A stretch of DNA of 24,780 bases from an uncultured Clostridia bacterium (GTDB taxonomy: Bacteria > Bacillota > Clostridia > Christensenellales > CAG-314). The position numbers were made by a program, and so were the translations under genes. Of this stretch, positions 14,790-22,295 are shown piece by piece (within the stretch, counting starts at the first letter, position 1; every line of letters starts with the position of its first letter). The notes below the pieces were generated by a model, which was given only the letters and a program-made list of their open reading frames with translations, had not been told where the DNA came from and did no database searches. The stretch covers positions 1 to 24,780 of the forward strand of contig CAKPYT010000002.1 in assembly GCA_934203075.1 (NCBI GenBank), read 5' to 3'.

Positions 14790-15535
14790 TCCCGTTTTCC
14801 TCCTTCCGTTTCGGACGAGGCATCTTCCGGCGCATTTTCACCCGTGCAGGTCCCGGCTTCTTCCGTCCCGAAAGCGGAACAAGAACCTGCCTCCTGCCTT
14901 GGTTCGGCCTCGGATTGCCCGGTCGGGCTCTCCGGGGAAGACTCCTCCGCAGAGGAGGACGAGGTCTCTGCCGCCGCAGCCTTCTTCTTGCAAAAGAACC
15001 CGCGATACACCACGCCGAACACCAACCCGAACAGGATCAGCCAAACGGCATTGACGTTCAGCAGCGTGACCAAGGCAAAAGCGATGACGGCAACGGTTAA
15101 CGTGAGCCACGTTTTTTCCATCGGCTTTACGATTTTTACCACTGCGTTCAGAATCAATACCACTACGCAGGCACGAATCCCGCGGAAAGCGGCGTTAATC
15201 CAATAGTTGTTTTTCAGCAATTCCCCGAAATACCCGATGATCGTTATCACAATGACACTGGGCAGCACGGCCCCGATCGTAGCGCACAAGGATCCCAGAA
15301 CCCCTGCGATTTTGTACCCGATAAAGGTTGCGGAATTCACTGCCATAACCCCGGGCGTAGATTCCGCAATGGAAATCATATCCAGAATATCTTCCGACGT
15401 GACCCACTTTTTGTTTTCTACCGTTTCCCGCTCCATGAGAGAAATCATCGCGTATCCGCCGCCGAACGTGAACAGCCCGATCTTGAAAAAGGTCAAAAAC
15501 AACTCCCACGCGTTGCGCGCTTTTGATTTTTTCAT
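14786..15535 (-). CDS. chrA: Chromate transporter, short-chain subunit (first), acidic tail
   Basis: Partner CHR subunit, 249 aa from ATG 15535. It carries the same two signatures, TFFKIGLFTFGGGYAMISLM and AESTPGVMAVNSATFIGY, with hydrophobic segments to about residue 183. The last 64 residues (about 186-249) are a hydrophilic Ser/Glu/Ala-rich tail that is not part of the CHR domain and is absent from the partner. The start at 15535 has GGAGGG about 9 nt upstream and overlaps the radical SAM stop as ATGA (15532-15535); the frame is open to 15598, but that part lies within the upstream gene. Order and overlaps indicate one transcript. Confidence 0.93.
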   Translation of the reverse strand: MKKSKARNAWELFLTFFKIGLFTFGGGYAMISLMERETVENKKWVTSEDILDMISIAESTPGVMAVNSATFIGYKIAGVLGSLCATIGAVLPSVIVITIIGYFGELLKNNYWINAAFRGIRACVVVLILNAVVKIVKPMEKTWLTLTVAVIAFALVTLLNVNAVWLILFGLVFGVVYRGFFCKKKAAAAETSSSSAEESSPESPTGQSEAEPRQEAGSCSAFGTEEAGTCTGENAPEDASSETEGGKRE

Positions 15536-16422
15536 TCTATTCCCTCCAAACAAAACGAAGGAACGTATTCTTCCTCCTCGGAAGACAATTCCTGACAAAA
15601 CCCGTTTTCCAGCCCCAACTCGTCAAAAGCAGTCAGGACGGAATCGTACTCCTCTTCGGAAAGCCGCCGATTCAATGCCCGGTAGCGGGCATCCGTTTTT
15701 GCCAGATGGCAGGGGAAATACTGCCCCATCACACTGACGTATATTTCCGTGCCGAACGTATCCCTTAAAAAACGCAAAACTTTGACGCTTTGCTCCGTCA
15801 ACGTCGGCAGAACCAGATGCCGCACGATCATACCGCGCAGCATCAGACCGTCTTCATCAAATTCGTCCGCGGGGCAAAGTTCCCGCATCTTCACCAACGC
15901 CTTGCTCGCTACGGCGAAATAGTCCGCCGCGCCGGAATATTTTTGAGACACTTCCGCATCGACGTATTTACAATCCGGCAGGAAAATATCTGCCACGCCA
16001 CGCCAGGCTTCCAACGCTTCGACCGAATCGTAACCGGAAGTATTCAGCACCACCGGAACGGTCAGCAGCGGCTTGATTTCCCGCACGGCGTTCGCCAACG
16101 ACACGGAATAGTGGCTTGGCGTTACAAAATTGACGTTATGTGCTCCCTCGCTCTGCAGCCGCAGCACGATTTTTTGCAGTTGTTCCTTCGAAACGTCCTT
16201 CCCGAACGCTTGCGCACTGATTGGATAGTTCTGGCAATAGACGCATCGTAAATTGCACCCGCTGAAAAAAACCGTTCCGCTTCCGCGCGTGCCGCTGATG
16301 CAAGGCTCTTCCCAAAAGTGCAATGCCGCGCGCGCCAATCGAAACGTATCTTTTACGCCGCAAAAGCCGACCGCCTGAGACCTGTCGACATTACATTTTC
16401 TCGGACATTCGTTGCACCGCAT
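15532..16422 (-). CDS. Radical SAM protein, PflX / COG1313-like
   Basis: A 296-aa radical SAM protein. The iron-sulfur motif Cys-x3-Cys-x2-Cys is seen as GCNLRCVYCQN (near residues 55-64), preceded by an extra cysteine cluster at the N-terminus (CNECPRKC, then GFCGV) and the family stretch ALHFWEEPCISGTRGSGTVFF. These are typical of the COG1313 (PflX) group, related to pyruvate formate-lyase activating enzymes, but whose substrate is unknown. There is no glycyl-radical enzyme in this window. ATG at 16422 has AAGGAG upstream. It heads the operon with two chromate-transporter genes and thioredoxin, overlapping the first by ATGA. Confidence 0.9.
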   Translation of the reverse strand: MRCNECPRKCNVDRSQAVGFCGVKDTFRLARAALHFWEEPCISGTRGSGTVFFSGCNLRCVYCQNYPISAQAFGKDVSKEQLQKIVLRLQSEGAHNVNFVTPSHYSVSLANAVREIKPLLTVPVVLNTSGYDSVEALEAWRGVADIFLPDCKYVDAEVSQKYSGAADYFAVASKALVKMRELCPADEFDEDGLMLRGMIVRHLVLPTLTEQSVKVLRFLRDTFGTEIYVSVMGQYFPCHLAKTDARYRALNRRLSEEEYDSVLTAFDELGLENGFCQELSSEEEEYVPSFCLEGIE

Positions 16423-16442
16423 AACTGCTCCTTTTCGCCTAC

Positions 16443-16451
16443 ACTATACCA
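16443..16451 (-). promoter_or_regulatory. Extended -10 promoter for the radical SAM operon
   Basis: On the minus strand TGG-TATAGT (16451-16443) forms an extended -10 about 20 nt before the start codon at 16422. No good -35 is visible at 17 nt; a run of eight T lies just upstream. Confidence 0.5.
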
Positions 16452-16629
16452 CACTTCAAAAAAAACACCTACCGTTTTACTTGGACTTTGTCTTGATTTT
16501 CTTCGATTTTTTCGATTGCAGCCGCCCGGATTCCTTTCCGCTGCCGCCGTTTCCTTTTCCTCTTTTTCTTCGAACCCGTTCCAAAGTCTTTGCTTTTTCG
16601 GCCTTCCGTCTGCAAGCGTTGTCGCTGCA

Positions 16630-16666
16630 CAAAAAAAAAGAAAAGCGGAAATTCTCCGCTTTTCTT
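16630..16666 (-). terminator. Terminator of the MBG-repeat protein gene
   Basis: A 12-bp stem AAGAAAAGCGGA / TCCGCTTTTCTT (16638-16649, 16655-16666) with loop AATTC. Read leftward it runs into nine T (complement of 16631-16639). It lies 22 nt after the stop of the gene to its right. Confidence 0.88.
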
Positions 16667-16687
16667 AGGATCTCGCCCGCAGCCTTG

Positions 16688-18007
16688 TTACGCAATTTGC
16701 AAAATAGCGGCATACGTTTCGTTCACCTGCACTTTATAGTTTGCGGCATCCCGACCGACCAATTCCACCCGATCGATCAGAACCCTTTTTTGCTCCCCGA
16801 TTGCCGAGGTTTCGAAACGTGCTTTTAACCCGCCTACCGCAACCTCATCCTGCTCCAGCAGGTTCTGCAGTTCGCCCACCTCGGAAAAGGTTACCGCTGT
16901 AGTGCCGTCAAACAGTTTATCGTTTGCCACAACGGAAAGATACAACTGCCGCGGCAGAACCTGAATCCATTCATCTTCCGCCACGGGGCGATAGTTCTTT
17001 GCCTGTTCGCCGCTGATTTCCACGGAATAAGACACTTTCTGTTTTCCGACCGCAGCCCCCGTCAATTCACACCGCACGGCGATACCGACGTCATCCCCCG
17101 GAAGGGCCCGGTACACTGCGTTTGTAACAAAGTCCGTCGTACCGTCGTAAATCTTTTCCTTTTCGGAAAGGCTCCATTTCAGTTCCCGCGGCAAGACCGT
17201 AAGCGTACCGGGACGACACTCTACGTCATAACCCGCAACTTCTGCGTTTTCCACCCGAATTTCATAAGAACCGACGTCACACCCCTCTTTGGCGTCCGTC
17301 GTCAACAGAGGATATAATTCGATTTCGTCATCGTGATCCCCCACACAGCAATGCAATTGAGGCAGCGCATCTCCGTAACGCACGGTTGCGTCCTCTGCCT
17401 GCAGCACAAGGAGGGGGTTGCGGACCGTAATCGCCATGGTTTGGTTCAGGTTCTCGTAACCGGTGAATTCTGCCTGCAGCGTATACTCGCCTGCGGCCTG
17501 CGGATGAAACTCGAACACGCGCGATTCTTCGTGTACGGCTTTTTCTCGTTTATACTCTTTGCCGTTTACCTTCCACACGACCTCGTCCTGCGGACGAAAC
17601 AGGCAGGACGGTTCCAACGAGATGCGGTACGGTTCCGTTTCGTCGTTCAGCCGGAACACTGCCGTTCCGCTCAGAACGGACGTAGCGTTTTTCGGGCTGT
17701 TCGGCACGGTAAACAGCGTGACGGCAATGAAAGCGGCAATGGCCAGCGCCACGACACACAAAACGGCGATGACACGCTTTGCTCCGACGGACAGCCCGCC
17801 CGAAGACTCCCCCTCCTGCAGAGCAAGCGTTTTTTCTCCTCGTGCCGCTGTGCCGTTTTTGCCCTTACGGGACGCCTCGTCCGCCCGAGTCTGTCGTTCG
17901 GCGGTTCGTGCCGTTGCATTTTCTCTTTTTCTCTTTTCGTTTTCACACGCGGTCGATTGCGACCCTGTCGTTTCGACTGCGGATTCCTTTTGATCGTATT
18001 CTTTCAA
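16688..18007 (-). CDS. Membrane-anchored surface protein with MBG/YDG domains
   Basis: Predicted 439-aa protein: a charged cytoplasmic N-terminus (about residues 1-77, rich in Lys, Arg, Glu), one membrane helix (about 78-100), then an extracellular part of Ig-like repeats. An MBG-type segment is marked by ATVRYGDALPQ (near 207-217), and two YDG-type domains by KIYDGTTDF (near 285-293) and KLFDGTTAVTF (near 364-374). Such domains occur in large bacterial surface proteins and adhesins; no binding partner can be named. I choose TTG at 18007, because GGAGG lies 8 nt before it and the candidate promoter (-10 at 18049-18054) places transcript start near 18042, after the GTG at 18046. It is monocistronic. 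Confidence 0.82.
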   Translation of the reverse strand: MKEYDQKESAVETTGSQSTACENEKRKRENATARTAERQTRADEASRKGKNGTAARGEKTLALQEGESSGGLSVGAKRVIAVLCVVALAIAAFIAVTLFTVPNSPKNATSVLSGTAVFRLNDETEPYRISLEPSCLFRPQDEVVWKVNGKEYKREKAVHEESRVFEFHPQAAGEYTLQAEFTGYENLNQTMAITVRNPLLVLQAEDATVRYGDALPQLHCCVGDHDDEIELYPLLTTDAKEGCDVGSYEIRVENAEVAGYDVECRPGTLTVLPRELKWSLSEKEKIYDGTTDFVTNAVYRALPGDDVGIAVRCELTGAAVGKQKVSYSVEISGEQAKNYRPVAEDEWIQVLPRQLYLSVVANDKLFDGTTAVTFSEVGELQNLLEQDEVAVGGLKARFETSAIGEQKRVLIDRVELVGRDAANYKVQVNETYAAILQIA

Positions 18008-18048
18008 ACTCGTATTCCTCCGCCGACAGTATGCGCAATTCCGCACGG

Positions 18049-18077
18049 ATTATGAATCCGCCGCGCCCCCTTTTGAA
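18049..18077 (-). promoter_or_regulatory. Candidate promoter of the MBG-repeat gene
   Basis: On the minus strand TTCAAA (18077-18072), 17-nt spacer and CATAAT (18054-18049), about 42 nt before the TTG start at 18007. Moderate match only. Confidence 0.4.
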
Positions 18078-18145
18078 AAGTGCCTCCGTCCACGCGGGAC
18101 TGCGTCCTTTGCAAAGTAAATCTGCCGTAGGGAAAAACCTCAAAA

Positions 18146-18200
18146 AAATTTAAAAAAGCGGAACAAAGCCGAAAAGAACCTCTCTTCTGCCTTGCTCCGC
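18146..18200 (-). terminator. Terminator of the thrC-thrB-ACT operon
   Basis: A long imperfect stem pairs 18158-18177 with 18181-18200 (16 of 20 positions paired, ends GCGGA / TCCGC). Read leftward it runs into TTTTTTAAATTTTTTT, 13 nt after the ACT gene stop. Confidence 0.82.
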
Positions 18201-18212
18201 GAAAAAACGGCC

Positions 18213-18653
18213 CTACTCGATTGCGAGCAACTGCGCGTTCGAGACCCCGGCAATTTCGTTGATATCCCGAATAAGTTGATCCACTTCGCTTTGAATGAAG
18301 GAAAGGTCAATGGACATTACCACGTTTGCCTTGGAATTGATCGGCAGATTCTGCGTGATGGTCAGAATATTTGCCCCGTCTTCCGATAGTTTTTTCAGCA
18401 CTTCGCCGAGCATCCCCGTTTTGTGCGAAAGCGTGAACGTGATTACCGCTTTGCGACACTCCGTATCCGTATTGGTGGCAAACACATAGTCTTTATACTT
18501 ATAATACGTGCTGCGGGAAATTCCCGCCTGCTTTACCGCTTCGGAAACGTCCTTCACCTGCCCGCTCGTGGCCAGGGTTCTGGCCAGAACCACCTTTTCG
18601 AAATAAGGCGGAAGAATTCGCTTATCCACCAAAAGATATTTCCCCGTACTCAT
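18213..18653 (-). CDS. ACT domain protein, UPF0735 / PheB-like
   Basis: A 146-aa protein with two parts. Residues about 33-57 look like a helix-turn-helix (VSEAVKQAGISRSTYYKYKD), and about 68-143 form an ACT domain (VITFTLSHKTGMLGEVLKKLSEDGANILTITQN), a fold that binds amino acids. The family (UPF0735, sometimes called PheB) has no settled biochemical function and is found beside aromatic or threonine genes. Here the ATG at 18653 overlaps the homoserine kinase stop by ATGA, so it belongs to the threonine operon. I infer a threonine-sensing regulator, possibly acting on the divergent control region at 21042-21139; this is not shown by the sequence alone. Confidence 0.88.
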   Translation of the reverse strand: MSTGKYLLVDKRILPPYFEKVVLARTLATSGQVKDVSEAVKQAGISRSTYYKYKDYVFATNTDTECRKAVITFTLSHKTGMLGEVLKKLSEDGANILTITQNLPINSKANVVMSIDLSFIQSEVDQLIRDINEIAGVSNAQLLAIE

Positions 18654-19534
18654 TGTGATACCTCCTCGATTCCTTTTTTATTTATCGTAACGGCAAGTGC
18701 TTTCCAGCCGTTTGCTATCCCTTGTAGTTTTTCGTTTAAGGCCTCTTCCATTCGATGCGCAGAAATACAAAGAAAAGTTGGCCCCGCCCCGCTGACATTA
18801 AATGTTTCGCCGCCGCACTCTCGACAAAGGCTCTCCACTTCTGCAGCGTTGCGAAACAGTTGTTTGCGGTATTGTTCGTGAAGTCGGTCCCCGGTTGTGA
18901 TTTTTAGCAATTCCACGTTGCCCGTTTCCAGTGCGTAGGGCAACAACGCCGCCCGGGACAGATTATAGACGGCATCCGTCCGCAGGACTTCTTTGGGCAA
19001 AACGGCACGTGCTTGCTTTGTGGATACCCGAAAAGACGGAATCAACACTGTAAAGCATAGTTTTTCAGATACATCAAACCGGACACTATGCGTTTTTTGT
19101 CCCTCCGTTACAGAAACGCACAACCCGCCGAACAGCGCAGGCGCAACGTTATCCGGATGACCTTCCACACCGACACAAATTTGCAGAATCTCTTCTTTGG
19201 AAAGTACGTTTCCCCACAGGGCATTTGCCGCATATGCTCCCGCACAAATCAATGCAGCGGAGGACCCCAGGCCACGAGAGATCGGCACGTTCGTTTCACA
19301 AAACGTAATTCTGACCCAAGGGTCTTTTCCGATTCTCTTACAAACTTCCCGATAAGCCACATATGCCAGATTCGCTTCGCCGCAATCCTTCGGAGGACAT
19401 CCCTCGATGCAAAAACCGTGCTTCTGCTTTTCAAATTCTATTTGGTTGTAAAGGCAAAAGGCAATCCCCACACTATCGAATCCCGCCCCGAGGTTGGCAG
19501 AAGTCGCCGGCACTTTCAGTTTAATTCTCTCCAT
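18650..19534 (-). CDS. thrB: Homoserine kinase
   Basis: Phosphorylates homoserine with ATP to give O-phosphohomoserine, the substrate of threonine synthase. The 294-aa protein is of usual length for the GHMP kinase family: N-terminal motif PATSANLGAGFDSVGIA, ATP loop PISRGLGSSAAL at residues 84-95, EGHPDNVAPALFGG, and the C-terminal glycine-rich motif VSGAGPTFLCI. The start ATG at 19534 lies 14 nt inside the end of thrC, with GGAGAAAAG-type purines upstream, so it is translationally coupled. Gene order thrC-thrB-ACT on the minus strand. Confidence 0.97.
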   Translation of the reverse strand: MERIKLKVPATSANLGAGFDSVGIAFCLYNQIEFEKQKHGFCIEGCPPKDCGEANLAYVAYREVCKRIGKDPWVRITFCETNVPISRGLGSSAALICAGAYAANALWGNVLSKEEILQICVGVEGHPDNVAPALFGGLCVSVTEGQKTHSVRFDVSEKLCFTVLIPSFRVSTKQARAVLPKEVLRTDAVYNLSRAALLPYALETGNVELLKITTGDRLHEQYRKQLFRNAAEVESLCRECGGETFNVSGAGPTFLCISAHRMEEALNEKLQGIANGWKALAVTINKKGIEEVSQ

Positions 19535-21041
19535 TTTTGCTTCTTTTCTCCTCCTTTTTCCGGAGAATCACCCTCTGTACAAATGCGGGCATCTCATCCT
19601 TCTTTACCCGATCGGTATGAATCACCTTTTTTCTGCAGGCCTCCTCCAATGCTTGCGGCACCGGAATCCCACAGACGTTATGCAATTTCTCTACGGCGTC
19701 AAAATCGTTCGCTGCGCATTGCCCCAACGCCTCCAACACACAGGAAGCAAATTTATAGGGAGAAGCAGTGGAAAGGACCACGGTTTTTCGTTGTCGCACT
19801 CCCTCTGTGTTTTTCACTTTTTCGTACACGCTCCAAGCAACTGCCGTATGAGGGTCCATCAGATAGCCGTGCGAATCGTAAACACGACGGATCGTTTCTG
19901 AAGTTTCCTCATCCGTCGCAAAACCCGCAACAAAACTTTCCTGCAACTTGCGCAGTTCCTCCGCTGTGATTTCATACCGACCACGTGCCGCAAGACGTGC
20001 CATAGCAGAAGCGCAGAGCTCCTCTCCTCCAACCAAAAAAAGCAATCTTTCCAAATTACTGGAAACTAAGATGTCCATAGAGGGGGATTGCGTAACGTGA
20101 AACTTTCGGTGAATGCAATACGTGCCACTTTGAAAGAACTCCGTCAATACGTTGTTTTCGTTGGAGGCGCATACCAATTTTCCTATGGGCAGTCCCATTT
20201 TTTTTGCAAAGTATCCGGCCAGAATATCCCCGAAATTCCCCGTTGGAACCACATAGTTCACTTCCTCTCCGAAAGAAATTTCTCCCCGGGAGGTCAGGTC
20301 CCGATACGACGTAAAATAATAGGCGATTTGCGGAGCCAACCTGCCGATATTCATGGAATTGGCACTGGAAAGACGCACCCCGTCCCATCCCTTCGCTCTT
20401 GCAAAAATATTCTTGACACCGCTTTGCGCATCGTCGAAGTTGCCGCAAACGGCACACACGTCGGCATTGCGCCCCGTGCAAGTGACCATTTGTTGTTTCT
20501 GCACCGCACTGATGCCCTTTTCCGGATAGAACACAATGACGTTTACCCCTGCAACGCCAGAAAACCCGGCAAGCGCCGCACTGCCCGTGTCTCCGCTGGT
20601 CGCTGTGAGAATAACAAGATCCTCCTCCACGCCAAGCGCTTTTTTTGCGCCGACCAACAAACGAGGCAGTATTTGCAAAGCAACGTCCTTAAAAGCACAG
20701 GTCGGCCCATGATACAATTCCAAAACGAAAGTATCGCTCACTTTTGCCAAAGGGGCGAAGTTTCCTCCTTCAAACTTGCCATCATATGCCCGAAGAACTT
20801 CTTGATAAAGCTCTTCTCGATTTTCTCCATCCTCCCCCAACAGCCCGTCGCCGGAAAACAACAGACGAAATATTTCTGTCGAAACCTCCGTGTTGGTCAT
20901 CTTTAAAAGGCGCTCCATCGGAAACGCCAACGCGTCGAAATTCTCCGGTACGTATAGCCCGCCGTCCTCCGCAAGGCCGCTTAAGATTGCCTCCGACGGA
21001 CTTTTTTTGATTTTTGTGTTTCTGGTACTGACGTATAACAT
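19521..21041 (-). CDS. thrC: Threonine synthase
   Basis: Pyridoxal-phosphate enzyme converting O-phosphohomoserine to threonine and phosphate. The 506-aa protein has the class of longer enzymes (yeast/E. coli-like), opening with MLYVSTRNTK and AILSGLAEDGGLYVPE. The cofactor lysine is Lys118 in HGPTCAFKDVALQIL, the phosphate-binding segment TATSGDTGSAAL follows, and VPTGNFGDILAGYFAKKMG and DPHTAVAW are also typical. ATG at 21041 has AGGAAG about 7 nt upstream. It is first in the operon, reading away from hom, with its own promoter at 21076-21104. Confidence 0.97.
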   Translation of the reverse strand: MLYVSTRNTKIKKSPSEAILSGLAEDGGLYVPENFDALAFPMERLLKMTNTEVSTEIFRLLFSGDGLLGEDGENREELYQEVLRAYDGKFEGGNFAPLAKVSDTFVLELYHGPTCAFKDVALQILPRLLVGAKKALGVEEDLVILTATSGDTGSAALAGFSGVAGVNVIVFYPEKGISAVQKQQMVTCTGRNADVCAVCGNFDDAQSGVKNIFARAKGWDGVRLSSANSMNIGRLAPQIAYYFTSYRDLTSRGEISFGEEVNYVVPTGNFGDILAGYFAKKMGLPIGKLVCASNENNVLTEFFQSGTYCIHRKFHVTQSPSMDILVSSNLERLLFLVGGEELCASAMARLAARGRYEITAEELRKLQESFVAGFATDEETSETIRRVYDSHGYLMDPHTAVAWSVYEKVKNTEGVRQRKTVVLSTASPYKFASCVLEALGQCAANDFDAVEKLHNVCGIPVPQALEEACRKKVIHTDRVKKDEMPAFVQRVILRKKEEKRSKNGEN

Positions 21042-21056
21042 TTTTCTTCCTATCGC

Positions 21057-21085
21057 TTGCCTTTTCCTTTTCTCTATGATACACT
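21057..21085 (+). promoter_or_regulatory. hom operon promoter (candidate)
   Basis: TTGCCT (21057-21062), 17-nt spacer and TACACT (21080-21085), predicting a start near 21092. Its -10 overlaps the -10 of the divergent thrC promoter by two bases, and an imperfect inverted repeat GATA-CAC-TATC covers 21078-21088. Confidence 0.5.
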
Positions 21086-21104
21086 ATCTCTCGTATAAAG
21101 ACAA
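21076..21104 (-). promoter_or_regulatory. thrC operon promoter
   Basis: On the minus strand TTGTCT (21104-21099), 17-nt spacer and TATCAT (21081-21076), predicting a start near 21069 and a leader of under 30 nt, too short for a leader peptide or T-box. Confidence 0.68.
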
Positions 21105-21139
21105 GTGTTTTTACTCGAAAGACAAACAAAGGAAATAAA

Positions 21140-22285
21140 ATGAAAGACATTGCTATTCTCGGGTATGGAGTCGTGGGCTCCGGAGCATATGAGGTATTAC
21201 AAAAAGCAGGAGTTCTTGTCAAAAAAGTATTGGACATCCGCCCTCATGACGAACTTAAAAACGTATGGACGCAAAATTTTGAGGACATTTTGCAAGACAG
21301 CAGTATTCGCGTAGTTGCAGAGGCTATCGGCGGGTTGGAACCGGCACATACCTATGCCGTCAAAACTCTTTCTGCCGGAAAGCACTTCGTCAGTTCGAAC
21401 AAACACCTGATTTGCACCTACTATGACGAATTGCACGCCCTTGCTCAGAAGAACGGGGTCTCGATTCGCTATACCTCTGCGGTGGGAGGAGGCATTCCAT
21501 GGCTGTACAATTTGAAACGCGTTATCCGTTGCGATCGTGTGACAAAAGTCCGTGGCATTCTGAACGGCACCACCAACTACATTCTGGACGCAATGGCCAC
21601 GAGCGGGCGAGATTTTGCCGAAGCCTTAAAAGAAGCCCAAACCCTCGGCTATGCGGAAGCGGATCCAAGTGCGGATATTGACGGACCGGACGTTGCGCGC
21701 AAAATCGCTATTTCCGCTTCCGACGCTTTTCATACCATAGTGAAGGAGAAAGACGTTGCCGTATTCGGCCTGCGCAATGTACGCAAGAAAGACATTTCGT
21801 TTGTGTCGCAGCATCTGCAAAAGACCATCCGCTATTTTGGTTGTGCCGTAAAAAACGACAACAGAATAACGACTTACGTAGAACCGGTTTTGCTGAACCT
21901 AACCGCACCGGAAGCGAACGTTTGTAAAAACTACAATATGATTACTCTTTTTTCCGACTGCGTCGACAGACTTTCCTTCTATGGACAGGGCGCAGGAAAG
22001 TATCCCACCGGCAGTGCTCTTGCACAGGATATTCTGGACGTTCTGGAACAAAACCCCTGCCCCTCCTATGCTCCGCAAGCAGCACAACCGGATTTTGACC
22101 TTGTGAAACGTAAGTATTATATTCGCACGTCGGCAAACCTTGCATCGGATGCCATCGAAAGCGAACAAATTTTACACGGGGAACGGTTTTTACAAACCAA
22201 AGAGATGAGCATCCGATCCATTCACACACTGGCAAAACAGATTCTTGCAATCTGCCCGGATTCGTTTTTTGCGGGGATAGAATAA
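21140..22285 (+). CDS. hom: Homoserine dehydrogenase
   Basis: Reduces aspartate semialdehyde to homoserine with NAD(P)H, the branch step to threonine and methionine. The 381-aa protein has the nucleotide loop GYGVVG at residues 8-13, FVSSNKHLI with the catalytic-site Lys88, SAVGGGIPWL, RGILNGTTNYILDAM and the substrate motif YAEADPSADIDGPDVARKIA. It stops after the catalytic part: the C-terminal ACT domain found in many Gram-positive enzymes (about 430 aa) is missing, so threonine inhibition through that domain is not expected. ATG at 21140 has AAAGGA 7 nt upstream. It is followed after 10 nt by aspartokinase. Confidence 0.96.
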   Translation: MKDIAILGYGVVGSGAYEVLQKAGVLVKKVLDIRPHDELKNVWTQNFEDILQDSSIRVVAEAIGGLEPAHTYAVKTLSAGKHFVSSNKHLICTYYDELHALAQKNGVSIRYTSAVGGGIPWLYNLKRVIRCDRVTKVRGILNGTTNYILDAMATSGRDFAEALKEAQTLGYAEADPSADIDGPDVARKIAISASDAFHTIVKEKDVAVFGLRNVRKKDISFVSQHLQKTIRYFGCAVKNDNRITTYVEPVLLNLTAPEANVCKNYNMITLFSDCVDRLSFYGQGAGKYPTGSALAQDILDVLEQNPCPSYAPQAAQPDFDLVKRKYYIRTSANLASDAIESEQILHGERFLQTKEMSIRSIHTLAKQILAICPDSFFAGIE

Positions 22286-22295
22286 CGGAGGTTTT

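Noticed and set aside
14265..15206. 313-aa plus-strand open frame opposite the chromate transporters
   Set aside because: It is antisense to two clear membrane genes, with no ribosome binding site and no recognisable domain.
16477..16713. 78-aa basic open frame on the minus strand (Lys/Arg-rich), with a second open frame beside it
   Set aside because: The stretch is purine-rich on that strand, which keeps several frames open. It overlaps the end and terminator of the MBG gene, and no ribosome binding site or family is seen.
21042..21139. T-box, threonine attenuator or riboswitch in the thr/hom gap
   Set aside because: The gap is only 98 bp, the leaders are short, and no leader peptide or terminator hairpin is seen.
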